64,000 bases of DNA, taken from NCBI GenBank assembly GCA_003250355.1, contig QKGS01000057.1, forward strand, positions 1 to 64,000. Reading direction: 5' to 3'. Made by a program: the position numbers and the translations under genes. Of this stretch, positions 54,624-62,931 are shown piece by piece; the stretch's first letter is position 1, and every line of letters starts with the position of its first letter. Origin of the DNA: Bacteroidota bacterium (lineage in GTDB: Bacteria > Bacteroidota > Bacteroidia > Bacteroidales > SZUA-534). The notes under the pieces were generated by a model. The model made no database searches. It was not told the DNA's origin and was given only the letters and a program-made list of their open reading frames with translations.

Positions 54624-56177
54624 ATGCCAACAGAAATAACAATACAGGTTACACCCAAGCAGGCTTCGAACAAAGAATTATATTTACCTGTTGTAGCACA
54701 ACAACTAAAAATACCTCAAAAAAGAATAGCCCATTGTCGTGTAATTGGACGATCGATTGATGCACGAAACCGAAATGTTAAAATAAATCTTCGGCTGTTG
54801 GTTTATATAGATTCATATACTGAAACCACACTCAAATATAACCCTGAGTATAAAAATATTTCAAATTGCGCCCCTGTAATAATTGTAGGGGCGGGTCCGG
54901 CAGGTTTATTTGCAGGTTTAAAATTAGTTGAACTTGGCTTAAAACCTATAATAATAGAGCGAGGTAAAGATGTACATAGTCGCAAGAAAGATATTTCAAA
55001 TATTCATAAAAATGCAGGTATTAACCCCGACTCTAATTACGGATTTGGAGAGGGTGGCGCAGGGACATACTCTGACGGCAAACTATTTACCCGCTCAAAA
55101 AAGAGAGGTAACATTAAAGAAGTACTTCAGATACTTCATTTAAACGGTGCCGATGAAGATATTCTTATTGATGCACATCCGCATATTGGCTCAAATAAAC
55201 TACCCAAAATAATTGAAAACATTCGTGAAACCATAAAGCATTATGGAGGTGAAGTTTATTTTAACACATCGTGTAAGGAGATAATAATTAAAAACAATTC
55301 GGTAAAAGGGATAAAAACTCATGCCGGCGACACAATTGAAGCCAATAATGTGATACTGGCCACAGGACATAGTGCCCGCGATATTTACTATATGCTTAGC
55401 CGCCAAAACATTGCATTAGAGTCGAAGCCTTTTGCTATGGGGGTTCGCATAGAGCATCCACAAGAGCTTATTGACTCTATACAGTATAGCTGTTCTACGC
55501 GCGGACCTTACCTGCCGGCATCTACTTATAGCCTTGTACAACAGGTTAACAACAGGGGTGTTTATTCATTTTGTATGTGTCCGGGTGGAATTATTGTGCC
55601 GGCATCGACATCGGACAGTGAGATGGTTGTAAACGGAATGTCGGCATCGAACCGTAATACTAAATATGCAAACTCGGGTATGGTTGTTGAAATACAACTA
55701 AATGATATAACTATGTTCAATGATTCGGCGCTTCCCGGGCTCGACTTTCAGAAATACTATGAGCAACTCTCTTTTAAAAATGGAGGTGAGGGGCAAATAG
55801 CACCTGCACAGCGAATGGTTGATTTTGCTAACGGTAAAATATCACAGAATTTGCCGGAAACATCGTTCCGTCCGGGAACCCAAATATCGGCTATGCACCA
55901 ATGGATGCCCGATAATATACGACATAGACTACAAGAAGGTTTTAAGGCTTTTGACAAGAAAATGAAAGGTTACTTTACCAACGAAGCTATAATTATAGGT
56001 GTAGAGAGCCGTACTAGTTCTCCTGTTCGTATTCCCCGAGATAAAGAGACATTACAGCATCCACAAATAAAAGGGCTGTACCCATGTGGCGAAGGTGCAG
56101 GCTATGCAGGAGGGATAGTATCGTCGGCAATTGACGGACAGCTATGTGCTCAAAAAATTTTTGAATCAGCCGGATAA
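54624..56177 (+). CDS. FAD-dependent oxidoreductase (COG2509-like)
   Basis: This 517-residue flavoprotein has a short N-terminal domain (about residues 1-85), then the FAD-binding VIIVGAGPAGLFAGLKLVELGLKPIIIERG (about 86-115). YGFGEGGAGTYSDGKLFTR, VILATGHSARDIYYML and YPCGEGAGYAGGIVSSAIDG follow; the last contacts FAD near the C-terminus. This is the COG2509 family of uncharacterised dehydrogenases widespread in anaerobes. The substrate is not known. It has its own -7 element and no obvious operon partner. Confidence 0.9.
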   Translation: MPTEITIQVTPKQASNKELYLPVVAQQLKIPQKRIAHCRVIGRSIDARNRNVKINLRLLVYIDSYTETTLKYNPEYKNISNCAPVIIVGAGPAGLFAGLKLVELGLKPIIIERGKDVHSRKKDISNIHKNAGINPDSNYGFGEGGAGTYSDGKLFTRSKKRGNIKEVLQILHLNGADEDILIDAHPHIGSNKLPKIIENIRETIKHYGGEVYFNTSCKEIIIKNNSVKGIKTHAGDTIEANNVILATGHSARDIYYMLSRQNIALESKPFAMGVRIEHPQELIDSIQYSCSTRGPYLPASTYSLVQQVNNRGVYSFCMCPGGIIVPASTSDSEMVVNGMSASNRNTKYANSGMVVEIQLNDITMFNDSALPGLDFQKYYEQLSFKNGGEGQIAPAQRMVDFANGKISQNLPETSFRPGTQISAMHQWMPDNIRHRLQEGFKAFDKKMKGYFTNEAIIIGVESRTSSPVRIPRDKETLQHPQIKGLYPCGEGAGYAGGIVSSAIDGQLCAQKIFESAG

Positions 56178-56214
56178 TTAATTGCATTCAGACAACCATA
56201 GTTCCATATCAAGT

Positions 56215-56961
56215 TTACGGTCTTCTTATTTCGGCACAAATTAAAGCGGTGGCAATTGAAGCGTTTAGCGATTCTACATTCGAGCTTTCGGGATACGATG
56301 GTATTCTCACTTTATAATTAAGTTGGTTCAACACCTCATTGGAAATACCATTGGCTTCATTTCCAATAACCCATAAACCATTTTTGGGAACATTTGATGT
56401 GTAAATATTTTTTCCATTAAGAACAGTACCAATAATAGGAATACTTTTTTCGGTGGCATTGTTGAATAATGTCTGCAAATTGGTGTATACAACCTTTACT
56501 CTAAATAAAGAGCCCATAGTTGATTGAACTGTTTTTGGATTATATAAATCAACAGTGTCGGGTGAACAAAATATAGTGTCAATTCCAAACCAATCGGCAG
56601 TTCGTATTATTGTTCCCAAGTTTCCGGGGTCGTTAATTGTATCAAGCACCAGGTAAGGTGTGTTTTTTTTAGGAATACAATCATTTGTATTAGGAATATA
56701 AACTACAGCTAAGCTGTTATTCGGATTTTTTAACGAACTGATTTTTTTTAACTCATCGTCTTGAATTGCGGCTATTTCTTCGGCTCTGCTATCATGAATA
56801 TGGAATACATTATTTACATAAAACAAACTCTTAATTCGTAATTCTGATTTCAAAAGTTCCCTAACCATTTTGTCACCTTCAACTATAAAAAGTCCAAGTT
56901 CATTTCTGTACTTTTTTTGCTGAATACTGCGTATTGTTTTTATCTGTTTTTGCGAAAGCAT
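56215..56961 (-). CDS. TrmH/SpoU-family RNA methyltransferase
   Basis: This 248-residue SPOUT enzyme methylates a ribose 2'-O in rRNA or tRNA. It has the N-terminal substrate-binding region (SQKQIKTIRSIQQKKYRNELGLFIVEGDKMVRELL) and the trefoil-knot motifs LDTINDPGNLGTIIRTADWFGID, GLWVIGNEANGISNEVL and RIPSYPESSNVESLNASIATALI. The target nucleotide cannot be read from the sequence. The TamL gene diverges from it, and both have -7 elements in the shared spacer. Confidence 0.94.
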   Translation of the reverse strand: MLSQKQIKTIRSIQQKKYRNELGLFIVEGDKMVRELLKSELRIKSLFYVNNVFHIHDSRAEEIAAIQDDELKKISSLKNPNNSLAVVYIPNTNDCIPKKNTPYLVLDTINDPGNLGTIIRTADWFGIDTIFCSPDTVDLYNPKTVQSTMGSLFRVKVVYTNLQTLFNNATEKSIPIIGTVLNGKNIYTSNVPKNGLWVIGNEANGISNEVLNQLNYKVRIPSYPESSNVESLNASIATALICAEIRRP

Positions 56962-56980
56962 ATATTCCTGTTATTTACTG

Positions 56981-56988
56981 CAAAAGTA
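56981..56988 (-). promoter_or_regulatory. -7 element TACTTTTG for the RNA methyltransferase gene
   Basis: It is a perfect TAnnTTTG on the minus strand 20 nt before the start codon at 56961. Confidence 0.5.
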
Positions 56989-57023
56989 GAAAAGAATCCT
57001 TTTCATTAGTTCATTCCATTATC

Positions 57024-57031
57024 TATATTTG
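57024..57031 (+). promoter_or_regulatory. -7 element TATATTTG for the TamL-like gene
   Basis: It is a perfect TAnnTTTG 24 nt before the ATG at 57055, with TTTC (57001-57004) 19 nt upstream as a near -33 element. Confidence 0.55.
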
Positions 57032-57054
57032 CAACTTCTTCACTAGTACATTCA

Positions 57055-59361
57055 ATGAGCGGTAATAATATATATAAATATTTACTTTTAGCAGTCGGCA
57101 TAATTTTTATTGCAAGTTGTAAACCTACCCGTTGGGTTGGCGAAAATGAATATTTACTCAAAAAGAATAAAGTAATTGTTGACAATAAAGAGATAGATAA
57201 AAAAGAGCTTTCGGGATATATACGTCAAAAATCGAACAGGAGTATATTTTTTATTTTTAAAATAAATTTGGCAGCATACAATTATTCTCAAACCGGCAAA
57301 AAACAAGGGAAATTTAAAAAATGGGTAGAACGTGTAATTGGTGAGCCACCTGCTATTTACGATTCTTTGTTGGTTGAAAAATCGGCAGATCAATTTACTC
57401 AGTATTTAAAAAATAACGCTTACTATTTAAATAAAGTTGATACTCAGGTAAAGCTAAAAAGAAAACGCGCAAGGGTAACATATACTGTAACTTCCGGACC
57501 GGCAATGCCTATCTATAATGTTCATTATACAATTCTTGACTCTTCTATTGCCGGAATAATACTGTCAGATACAATTAATTCTAAAATTAAACCAAACAAA
57601 AAATTCACTTTAAAATCGCTTCAAAAAGAGCGAAAACGAATAACGGAACAACTCAAGGATAGCGGATATTTTTATTTTAACACCGACTATATTCGTTATA
57701 TTGTTGATACATCGGCATATAAGGCTAAAATAGAAATAGAGGTGCAACAAGAATTTGCTCAAGACTCAAACGAAATATATTTTCGTAGAAATCATCAGAA
57801 ATATTATGTAAATAAAATATTCTTTTACCCCGATTTTAACCCACATGAGGCTATTAGAAATCGCAAAACGTATTTCAATACTTTCGATACACTTAACTAT
57901 AACAATTATTACTTTCTATACCCAGGCTACCAAAATATAAAACCTAAAACAATTCTAAAGGCCGAAAGCCTTAGACCCGGAGAGCTTTATAGTTTGTCGA
58001 ATGTTAAGAATACAACTAAATACCTTAATTCATTACACCTTTTTAGGTTAAACAACATTTCATTTGTAAGCGATTTAAAATCAGACAGCTTGCTTAATTG
58101 CCATGTTCAACTAACGCCTTTTACTTACCAGAATTACTCGGTAAGTTTTGAAACCACTAATACCCGCGGAAATATTGGCATTGGAGGTTCTTTCAAATAT
58201 GGACACAAAAATCTTTTCAAAGGAGCAGAACAATTTCAGATTAAACTAAGTGGATCAAACCAGTTTATAACCAAAACAGAAGAGCGTGAGGCATTTAACA
58301 TTCTGGAGTTAAGTGCCGAAGCTACACTTAATATTCCTGCATTCCTTATACCTACGCGAACCGATAATTTTTATAAAAAATACAATCCTAAAACATCATT
58401 TTCAGCATCAACCAACTATCAGCTTCGCCCCGACTTTGATCGCCGGATTTATGCCGTTAGTATGGGATATAACTGGAGTAACGGTTTGAATATTAAAAAC
58501 AATGTTAATGCAATAGACCTTAGTACTGTAAAAGTAATAGGAACCGACAACTTTTATAACGATATAAAAGGGACCTATCTGGAAAATAACTATAAAGATT
58601 ATTTTATTGCAGGTGGAAGATACTCTTTTGTATATCACAACTCGGCCGACAACAGCTTTAGAAACAATATATATATGCGATGGAATGTTGAAATAGCAGG
58701 TAATACTATGTTTTTGTTCGATAAATATATATTCAAAACCGATACAACCGGAGTTGGTTACTTTAATTTATTTGGATTACAATATGCTCAGTTTGCAAAA
58801 AGCGATATCGACTTTCGTTTTTATCAAAAAGTAGGGCAAAACCAAACTATAGTATATCGTACTTATGCCGGCATAGCTCAACCCTACGGAAATGCCAAGG
58901 CTACCCCGTTTATACGCCAGTTTAGTGCCGGAGGAGCTGATGGAATGAGAGCCTGGCAAATAAAAGATTTGGGACCCGGAAGCTATAATGTACCCGATTC
59001 AGTTAATAGTTACCCTAACCAAACCTCAGATATTAAAATTGAGGTAAACGTAGAATACCGATTCGATTTTACTAAAAATTTCAAAGGAGCAGCCTTTGTT
59101 GATATTGGCAATATATGGTCAATAACCGAAGAGGATAGTCGACCGGGAGCAGTTTTTCGTACCGATAGTTTTTACAAACAATTGGCGTTTGGAACCGGAC
59201 TTGGTTTGCGCTACGATATTCAGTTTGCTGTTATAAGGCTCGATGCGGCATTGAAAATGCGTGACCCTTCGCTTCCAAACGAATATTCGTGGATACTATT
59301 TGAACGGCCGTTGGAGTTTAAACATATAAACTGGAACTTTGCTATTGGGTACCCATTCTAG
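57055..59361 (+). CDS. TamL-like outer-membrane lipoprotein (BamA/TamA family)
   Basis: This 768-residue protein starts with a lipoprotein signal (YLLLAVGIIFIASC, lipid Cys near 22), followed by CKPTRWVGENEYLLKKNKV. POTRA-like domains lie between about residues 35 and 380. A BamA-type 16-strand barrel takes the C-terminal half (FIRQFSAGGADGMRAWQIKDLGPG, VEYRFDFTKNFKGAAFVDIGNIW) and ends in the strand INWNFAIGYPF. Lipidated TamA homologues of Bacteroidota are called TamL. No TamB gene follows in this window. It is divergent from the SpoU-type gene. Confidence 0.9.
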   Translation: MSGNNIYKYLLLAVGIIFIASCKPTRWVGENEYLLKKNKVIVDNKEIDKKELSGYIRQKSNRSIFFIFKINLAAYNYSQTGKKQGKFKKWVERVIGEPPAIYDSLLVEKSADQFTQYLKNNAYYLNKVDTQVKLKRKRARVTYTVTSGPAMPIYNVHYTILDSSIAGIILSDTINSKIKPNKKFTLKSLQKERKRITEQLKDSGYFYFNTDYIRYIVDTSAYKAKIEIEVQQEFAQDSNEIYFRRNHQKYYVNKIFFYPDFNPHEAIRNRKTYFNTFDTLNYNNYYFLYPGYQNIKPKTILKAESLRPGELYSLSNVKNTTKYLNSLHLFRLNNISFVSDLKSDSLLNCHVQLTPFTYQNYSVSFETTNTRGNIGIGGSFKYGHKNLFKGAEQFQIKLSGSNQFITKTEEREAFNILELSAEATLNIPAFLIPTRTDNFYKKYNPKTSFSASTNYQLRPDFDRRIYAVSMGYNWSNGLNIKNNVNAIDLSTVKVIGTDNFYNDIKGTYLENNYKDYFIAGGRYSFVYHNSADNSFRNNIYMRWNVEIAGNTMFLFDKYIFKTDTTGVGYFNLFGLQYAQFAKSDIDFRFYQKVGQNQTIVYRTYAGIAQPYGNAKATPFIRQFSAGGADGMRAWQIKDLGPGSYNVPDSVNSYPNQTSDIKIEVNVEYRFDFTKNFKGAAFVDIGNIWSITEEDSRPGAVFRTDSFYKQLAFGTGLGLRYDIQFAVIRLDAALKMRDPSLPNEYSWILFERPLEFKHINWNFAIGYPF

Positions 59362-59371
59362 ATTTACATTA

Positions 59372-60688
59372 CTAAGGCAATGGTATCACAATTTCACGCC
59401 CTGCAACCAAACTCCACTCTTTATCTTTAGCATTAGCTCTTATGATTTTTGATTGATCTACTCCAAACTTTTTAGATATTGAGCTCAAATTATCGCTTAG
59501 CTTAACCTCATAAATAGCAGTTACCGGTATTTCCATCACTGACCCGGCAAGCATTTTCTTTGCTTTATCTCCGTTTATTTCAATTATTTTATCTTGTGAA
59601 ATATTATACCACAAACCAAGTCGGTAAAGGTTTTGCCCTGCCAGTACTTTGTGTTGGTAAATAGTATTACCTGAATTTGTATTCTTTAATGTTGGAACTT
59701 CGTTTTTAGCCTGTGATACTGCTTTTATATCTTCTGCAATATTAACAGTTTCAGAACCTTTGTTAAATTCCGGCTCCGGTTCATTTATAACAACAGAAAC
59801 CGGCTCTGTAACTTCTTTATTTGCAATTATTGTACTTTCCTTAACTTTTGGAGTCTTTATAACTTTTACGTCAACATCGGCAAGTATCTGATAGCCTTTA
59901 AATGCTCCAAAACCCAGAAAAACAGAAGCAACTATAACCAATATCATTGTAAATATTGTTTTTTTTGTTTTTGCTTTTGGTGTCTTTTTTTCTTCCGCTT
60001 CAATAGCTCTGGCTACAATAGTTAGTGTAACATTATCGGAAGCGCCTTTTGTTTTAGCTAAATCAGCAATATTTATAACTTTATGTTCAGGAGCCATATC
60101 TTCATCGGAAATAATATCTTTCACTTCATTTTCCGAAAGTGTATTAAATAAGCCGTCGGTGCATAGTAAGTAACGCATCCCATGTTCAAAATCGAGTGGA
60201 TTCTTTGATACTCCGAATTTAATATCTTTTTGTTTGCCTACTAAACAATATACTTCATTATTTTCAGAGCTAACGTGGTCTTTTGTTAATGCTTTAAGCA
60301 CTCCATTTTTAAACTCATATATACGGCTATTGCCTGCATAGGCATAGTACACCTTGTATTGCGAGCATATAAGAACAGCTGCAGTTGCCCCCATTCCTCT
60401 ATATTTGCTATCTTTTTGCGCCTGCTCATATATGGTATAATTTGCATATACTATAGAATTGGTAAGAGCCTTTTCTATATGCTTATATGATTTATTAAGA
60501 AAGTACTTCTTTATACTCTCTACACACATTTTTGCAGCCAGTGCACCATGCCCCTCATCGCCGCTATGACCATCGCTAACCACAAAAACATGACCATCCA
60601 TTATTGGAAAATCAATTGCAGCATCAGAATTATACTCAATTCCGGTTCCTGCCTGCGAATTGGTTCCAAAAACTAATTTATATCCCAT
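59372..60688 (-). CDS. PP2C-type phosphatase with transmembrane segment and two LysM domains
   Basis: This 438-residue protein has a PP2C fold (residues 1-230) with the metal Asp residues at NSDAA (Asp22), VSDGHSGDEGH (Asp39), LLCTDGL (Asp178) and GASDNVTL (Asp218). The usual GDSR is GNSR. A membrane span (about 244-263, IFTMILVIVASVFLGFGAFKGY), a linker and two LysM repeats (about 345-388 and 393-436) follow. The phosphatase would be cytoplasmic and LysM periplasmic, probably peptidoglycan-binding. It lies 24 nt behind the TM1266-type gene. Confidence 0.92.
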   Translation of the reverse strand: MGYKLVFGTNSQAGTGIEYNSDAAIDFPIMDGHVFVVSDGHSGDEGHGALAAKMCVESIKKYFLNKSYKHIEKALTNSIVYANYTIYEQAQKDSKYRGMGATAAVLICSQYKVYYAYAGNSRIYEFKNGVLKALTKDHVSSENNEVYCLVGKQKDIKFGVSKNPLDFEHGMRYLLCTDGLFNTLSENEVKDIISDEDMAPEHKVINIADLAKTKGASDNVTLTIVARAIEAEEKKTPKAKTKKTIFTMILVIVASVFLGFGAFKGYQILADVDVKVIKTPKVKESTIIANKEVTEPVSVVINEPEPEFNKGSETVNIAEDIKAVSQAKNEVPTLKNTNSGNTIYQHKVLAGQNLYRLGLWYNISQDKIIEINGDKAKKMLAGSVMEIPVTAIYEVKLSDNLSSISKKFGVDQSKIIRANAKDKEWSLVAGREIVIPLP

Positions 60689-60712
60689 GCGTAAAACATA
60701 TTTATTTCGACC

Positions 60713-60961
60713 TTACTTATCACTCTTTAGTACTACCGATTTAATATTAATGCCCGAAATATTGCCAAGCTTACCGGTTAATCCACCTATTGAATCCATT
60801 GAACCTTTAAGCACTAATGAAATTAAACCATGTGAAGCATCGAACAAACGAATGCCCTGCCGGCCAATAATAATATCGGAATATTTTGAAATAATTGAAT
60901 TTACTAGTTCCACCTGCTCTTTATCTTCTATCAGTATTAAAACAGTGCCTATTCTTTCCAT
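60713..60961 (-). CDS. Iron-only hydrogenase system regulator (TM1266 family)
   Basis: This 82-residue protein is chosen to start at ATG 60961 (MERIGTVLILIEDKEQVELVN); an in-frame ATG at 60976 would add 5 residues. It matches the TM1266/NikR-C-like ferredoxin fold: ISKYSDIIIGRQGIRLFDASHGLISLVLKGSMDSIGGLTGKLGNISGINIKSVV. Genes of this family sit next to [FeFe]-hydrogenase maturation or structural genes. Here the [FeFe]-hydrogenase-like gene diverges from it at 61084. The ligand is unknown. Downstream is the PP2C-LysM gene. Confidence 0.88.
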   Translation of the reverse strand: MERIGTVLILIEDKEQVELVNSIISKYSDIIIGRQGIRLFDASHGLISLVLKGSMDSIGGLTGKLGNISGINIKSVVLKSDK

Positions 60962-61083
60962 ATAAGTTGATTGCAATAAAAATGTAAATATATTGTTTAT
61001 GATTAATTAAAACAACTAAGCAGAAACGATACTAAATAAGATTTTTGTAACTTGCAAAGCTCAATAAATACAAGGATTTATAA

Positions 61084-62931
61084 ATGAAACTCATTCATTC
61101 AATAAAAGAGAATTGCACTCAATGCTTTGCTTGTGTAAAAATATGCCCTGCCAAAGCCATAAAAATAGAAGACGGATATGCCCAGGCATCGGAGAGTCGT
61201 TGCGTTGGCTGTGGTCACTGTGTTACTATTTGTTCTACCAAGGCTTTGTACTTTAAACGCTCGGTAACGGCAGTTGAAAAACTCCTTTTGGAAAATGATA
61301 AAGTTATAGCTATATGTGCACCAAGTATAGCCGGTGAGTTTGAAGACATTAGCAGTAGGCGCAATTTTGTGGGAATGATTAAAGCATTAGGCTTTGAATA
61401 TGTGTGCGAAGCAGCATTTGGAGCCGACCTTGTTGGTCATAAATACAAGGAGCTGATAGGCAATTTTAAGGGTAAATACTATATAACTACCAACTGTCCG
61501 GTTGTTCCATATTATGTGGAAAAATATCACCCTAACACTATTCAAAATCTTGCACCTATTGTTACTCCAACAGTTGCTACTGCAATAGCTGCAAGAAATA
61601 GATATGGCAGCGATGCCAAAGTTGTATATATAGGACCATGTACTGCGGCTAAACTCGAAACCGAACGTTTCGAAGGCGATGCTAAGATTGATGAAGTTCT
61701 TACTTTCATTGAACTGCGGGCTATGTTCAAACAATATGAAATAACAGAAAACTCGGTCGAATATTCATTTTTTGACCCTCCGCGAGGAGCTAAAGGGTCA
61801 TTATTTCCTATTAGTGGAGGTTTTTTAGAAGCTGTAAAAATTGATACCGGTTTGCTTAACGGTAGAATTGTTTGTACCGAAGGAAGATATAATTTTATTG
61901 AGGCAATTAAAGAATTTGAGAATTTACATAAATTAAAAAAACACATCGACCTATTCTACTGTGATGGTGGCTGTACCATGGGGCCTGGAACAACTCCGGG
62001 CGGAAAAAAATTCCTGCGTCGCTCTCAGGTAATTGAATTTACAAAAAAACAACTTGAGACACTCGATATATCAGTTTGGGAAAAAGATATTGAAGAAAAT
62101 CTGAAACTAGATTTAAGCCGTAAATACAGACCAGACGATCAGCGAAAACCAATGCCAAAAAAACAAACAGTTCTTGATACTTTAAAAGATTTAGGCAAGG
62201 AAGAAGACTGTCGACGCTTGAATTGCGGTGCTTGCGGATATGAATCGTGTATTGAATTTGCCGTAGCAGTAGATCAAGAGTTGGCAAGCCCTGAAATGTG
62301 TATTTCCAATAGTCGTTCAAAATCACTGCAACAAGATGCCGAATTACGACAACTTAAAGAAGGTGTTGAAGAATTAAATACAAAACTTACCGATACCGAA
62401 AGAAAACTTCTTTTGGAACGAGAAAGTGCTGATGTTGCAAGAAATACAACTCAGCTTATGCTTAATAAAATACCGTCGGGTGTAATTATGATTGATAAAG
62501 ATTTGAAAATAATTCATTCCAACAAACACTTTATTGACCTTCTTGGCGACGATGCCAAAGACATTGCTGATGTAATACCCGGTTTGAAAGGAGCCGACTT
62601 GAAAACACTATTGCCCAATAATTCAATTAATTATTTTAAATATGCTATTGAGCATGACGATGAAATTGAAAACCGCGACATAAAGATAGGCGACAAGCTA
62701 TTAAACCTATCGGTATTCAGTATCAAAAAAGGTAAAATGGCAGGGGCTGTTATACGCGATATGTATTTACCCGAAGTGCAACGCGAAGAAGCACTGGCCA
62801 GAATCACCGATGTAATTGATAAAAATCTGAAAATGGTTCAGAATATTGGATTTCTACTTGGCGAAGGTGCTGCCGACACTGAAAAAATGCTCCGTTCAAT
62901 TATTGACTCTTATAATACAAATAAAAAATAA
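61084..62931 (+). CDS. [FeFe]-hydrogenase-like sensor protein with 2[4Fe-4S], Fe-S and PAS domains
   Basis: This 615-residue protein has two ferredoxin clusters (CTQCFACVKICP, 11-22; CVGCGHCVTICS, 40-51), then an H-cluster domain. The L1 motif is TTNCP (135-139), with Asn137 where catalytic enzymes have the proton-transfer Cys. L2 is GPCTAAKLE (184-192), and L3 is FYCDGGCTMGPG (291-302) with Cys293 and Cys297. The Met residues seen near L2 and L3 in catalytic enzymes are absent. A further Fe-S domain (Cys376, 381, 384, 389, 406), a coiled coil (about 411-450) and a PAS domain (about 455-560) follow. This layout and the loss of the proton path are typical of sensory group C [FeFe]-hydrogenases. 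Its stop overlaps the next start (TAATG). Confidence 0.92.
   Translation: MKLIHSIKENCTQCFACVKICPAKAIKIEDGYAQASESRCVGCGHCVTICSTKALYFKRSVTAVEKLLLENDKVIAICAPSIAGEFEDISSRRNFVGMIKALGFEYVCEAAFGADLVGHKYKELIGNFKGKYYITTNCPVVPYYVEKYHPNTIQNLAPIVTPTVATAIAARNRYGSDAKVVYIGPCTAAKLETERFEGDAKIDEVLTFIELRAMFKQYEITENSVEYSFFDPPRGAKGSLFPISGGFLEAVKIDTGLLNGRIVCTEGRYNFIEAIKEFENLHKLKKHIDLFYCDGGCTMGPGTTPGGKKFLRRSQVIEFTKKQLETLDISVWEKDIEENLKLDLSRKYRPDDQRKPMPKKQTVLDTLKDLGKEEDCRRLNCGACGYESCIEFAVAVDQELASPEMCISNSRSKSLQQDAELRQLKEGVEELNTKLTDTERKLLLERESADVARNTTQLMLNKIPSGVIMIDKDLKIIHSNKHFIDLLGDDAKDIADVIPGLKGADLKTLLPNNSINYFKYAIEHDDEIENRDIKIGDKLLNLSVFSIKKGKMAGAVIRDMYLPEVQREEALARITDVIDKNLKMVQNIGFLLGEGAADTEKMLRSIIDSYNTNKK

Noticed and set aside
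61387-61946. Antisense frames of 115 and 134 codons opposite the hydrogenase-like gene
   Set aside because: They overlap the H-cluster domain, whose motifs are unmistakable on the plus strand. No motif or start signal supports the minus frames.
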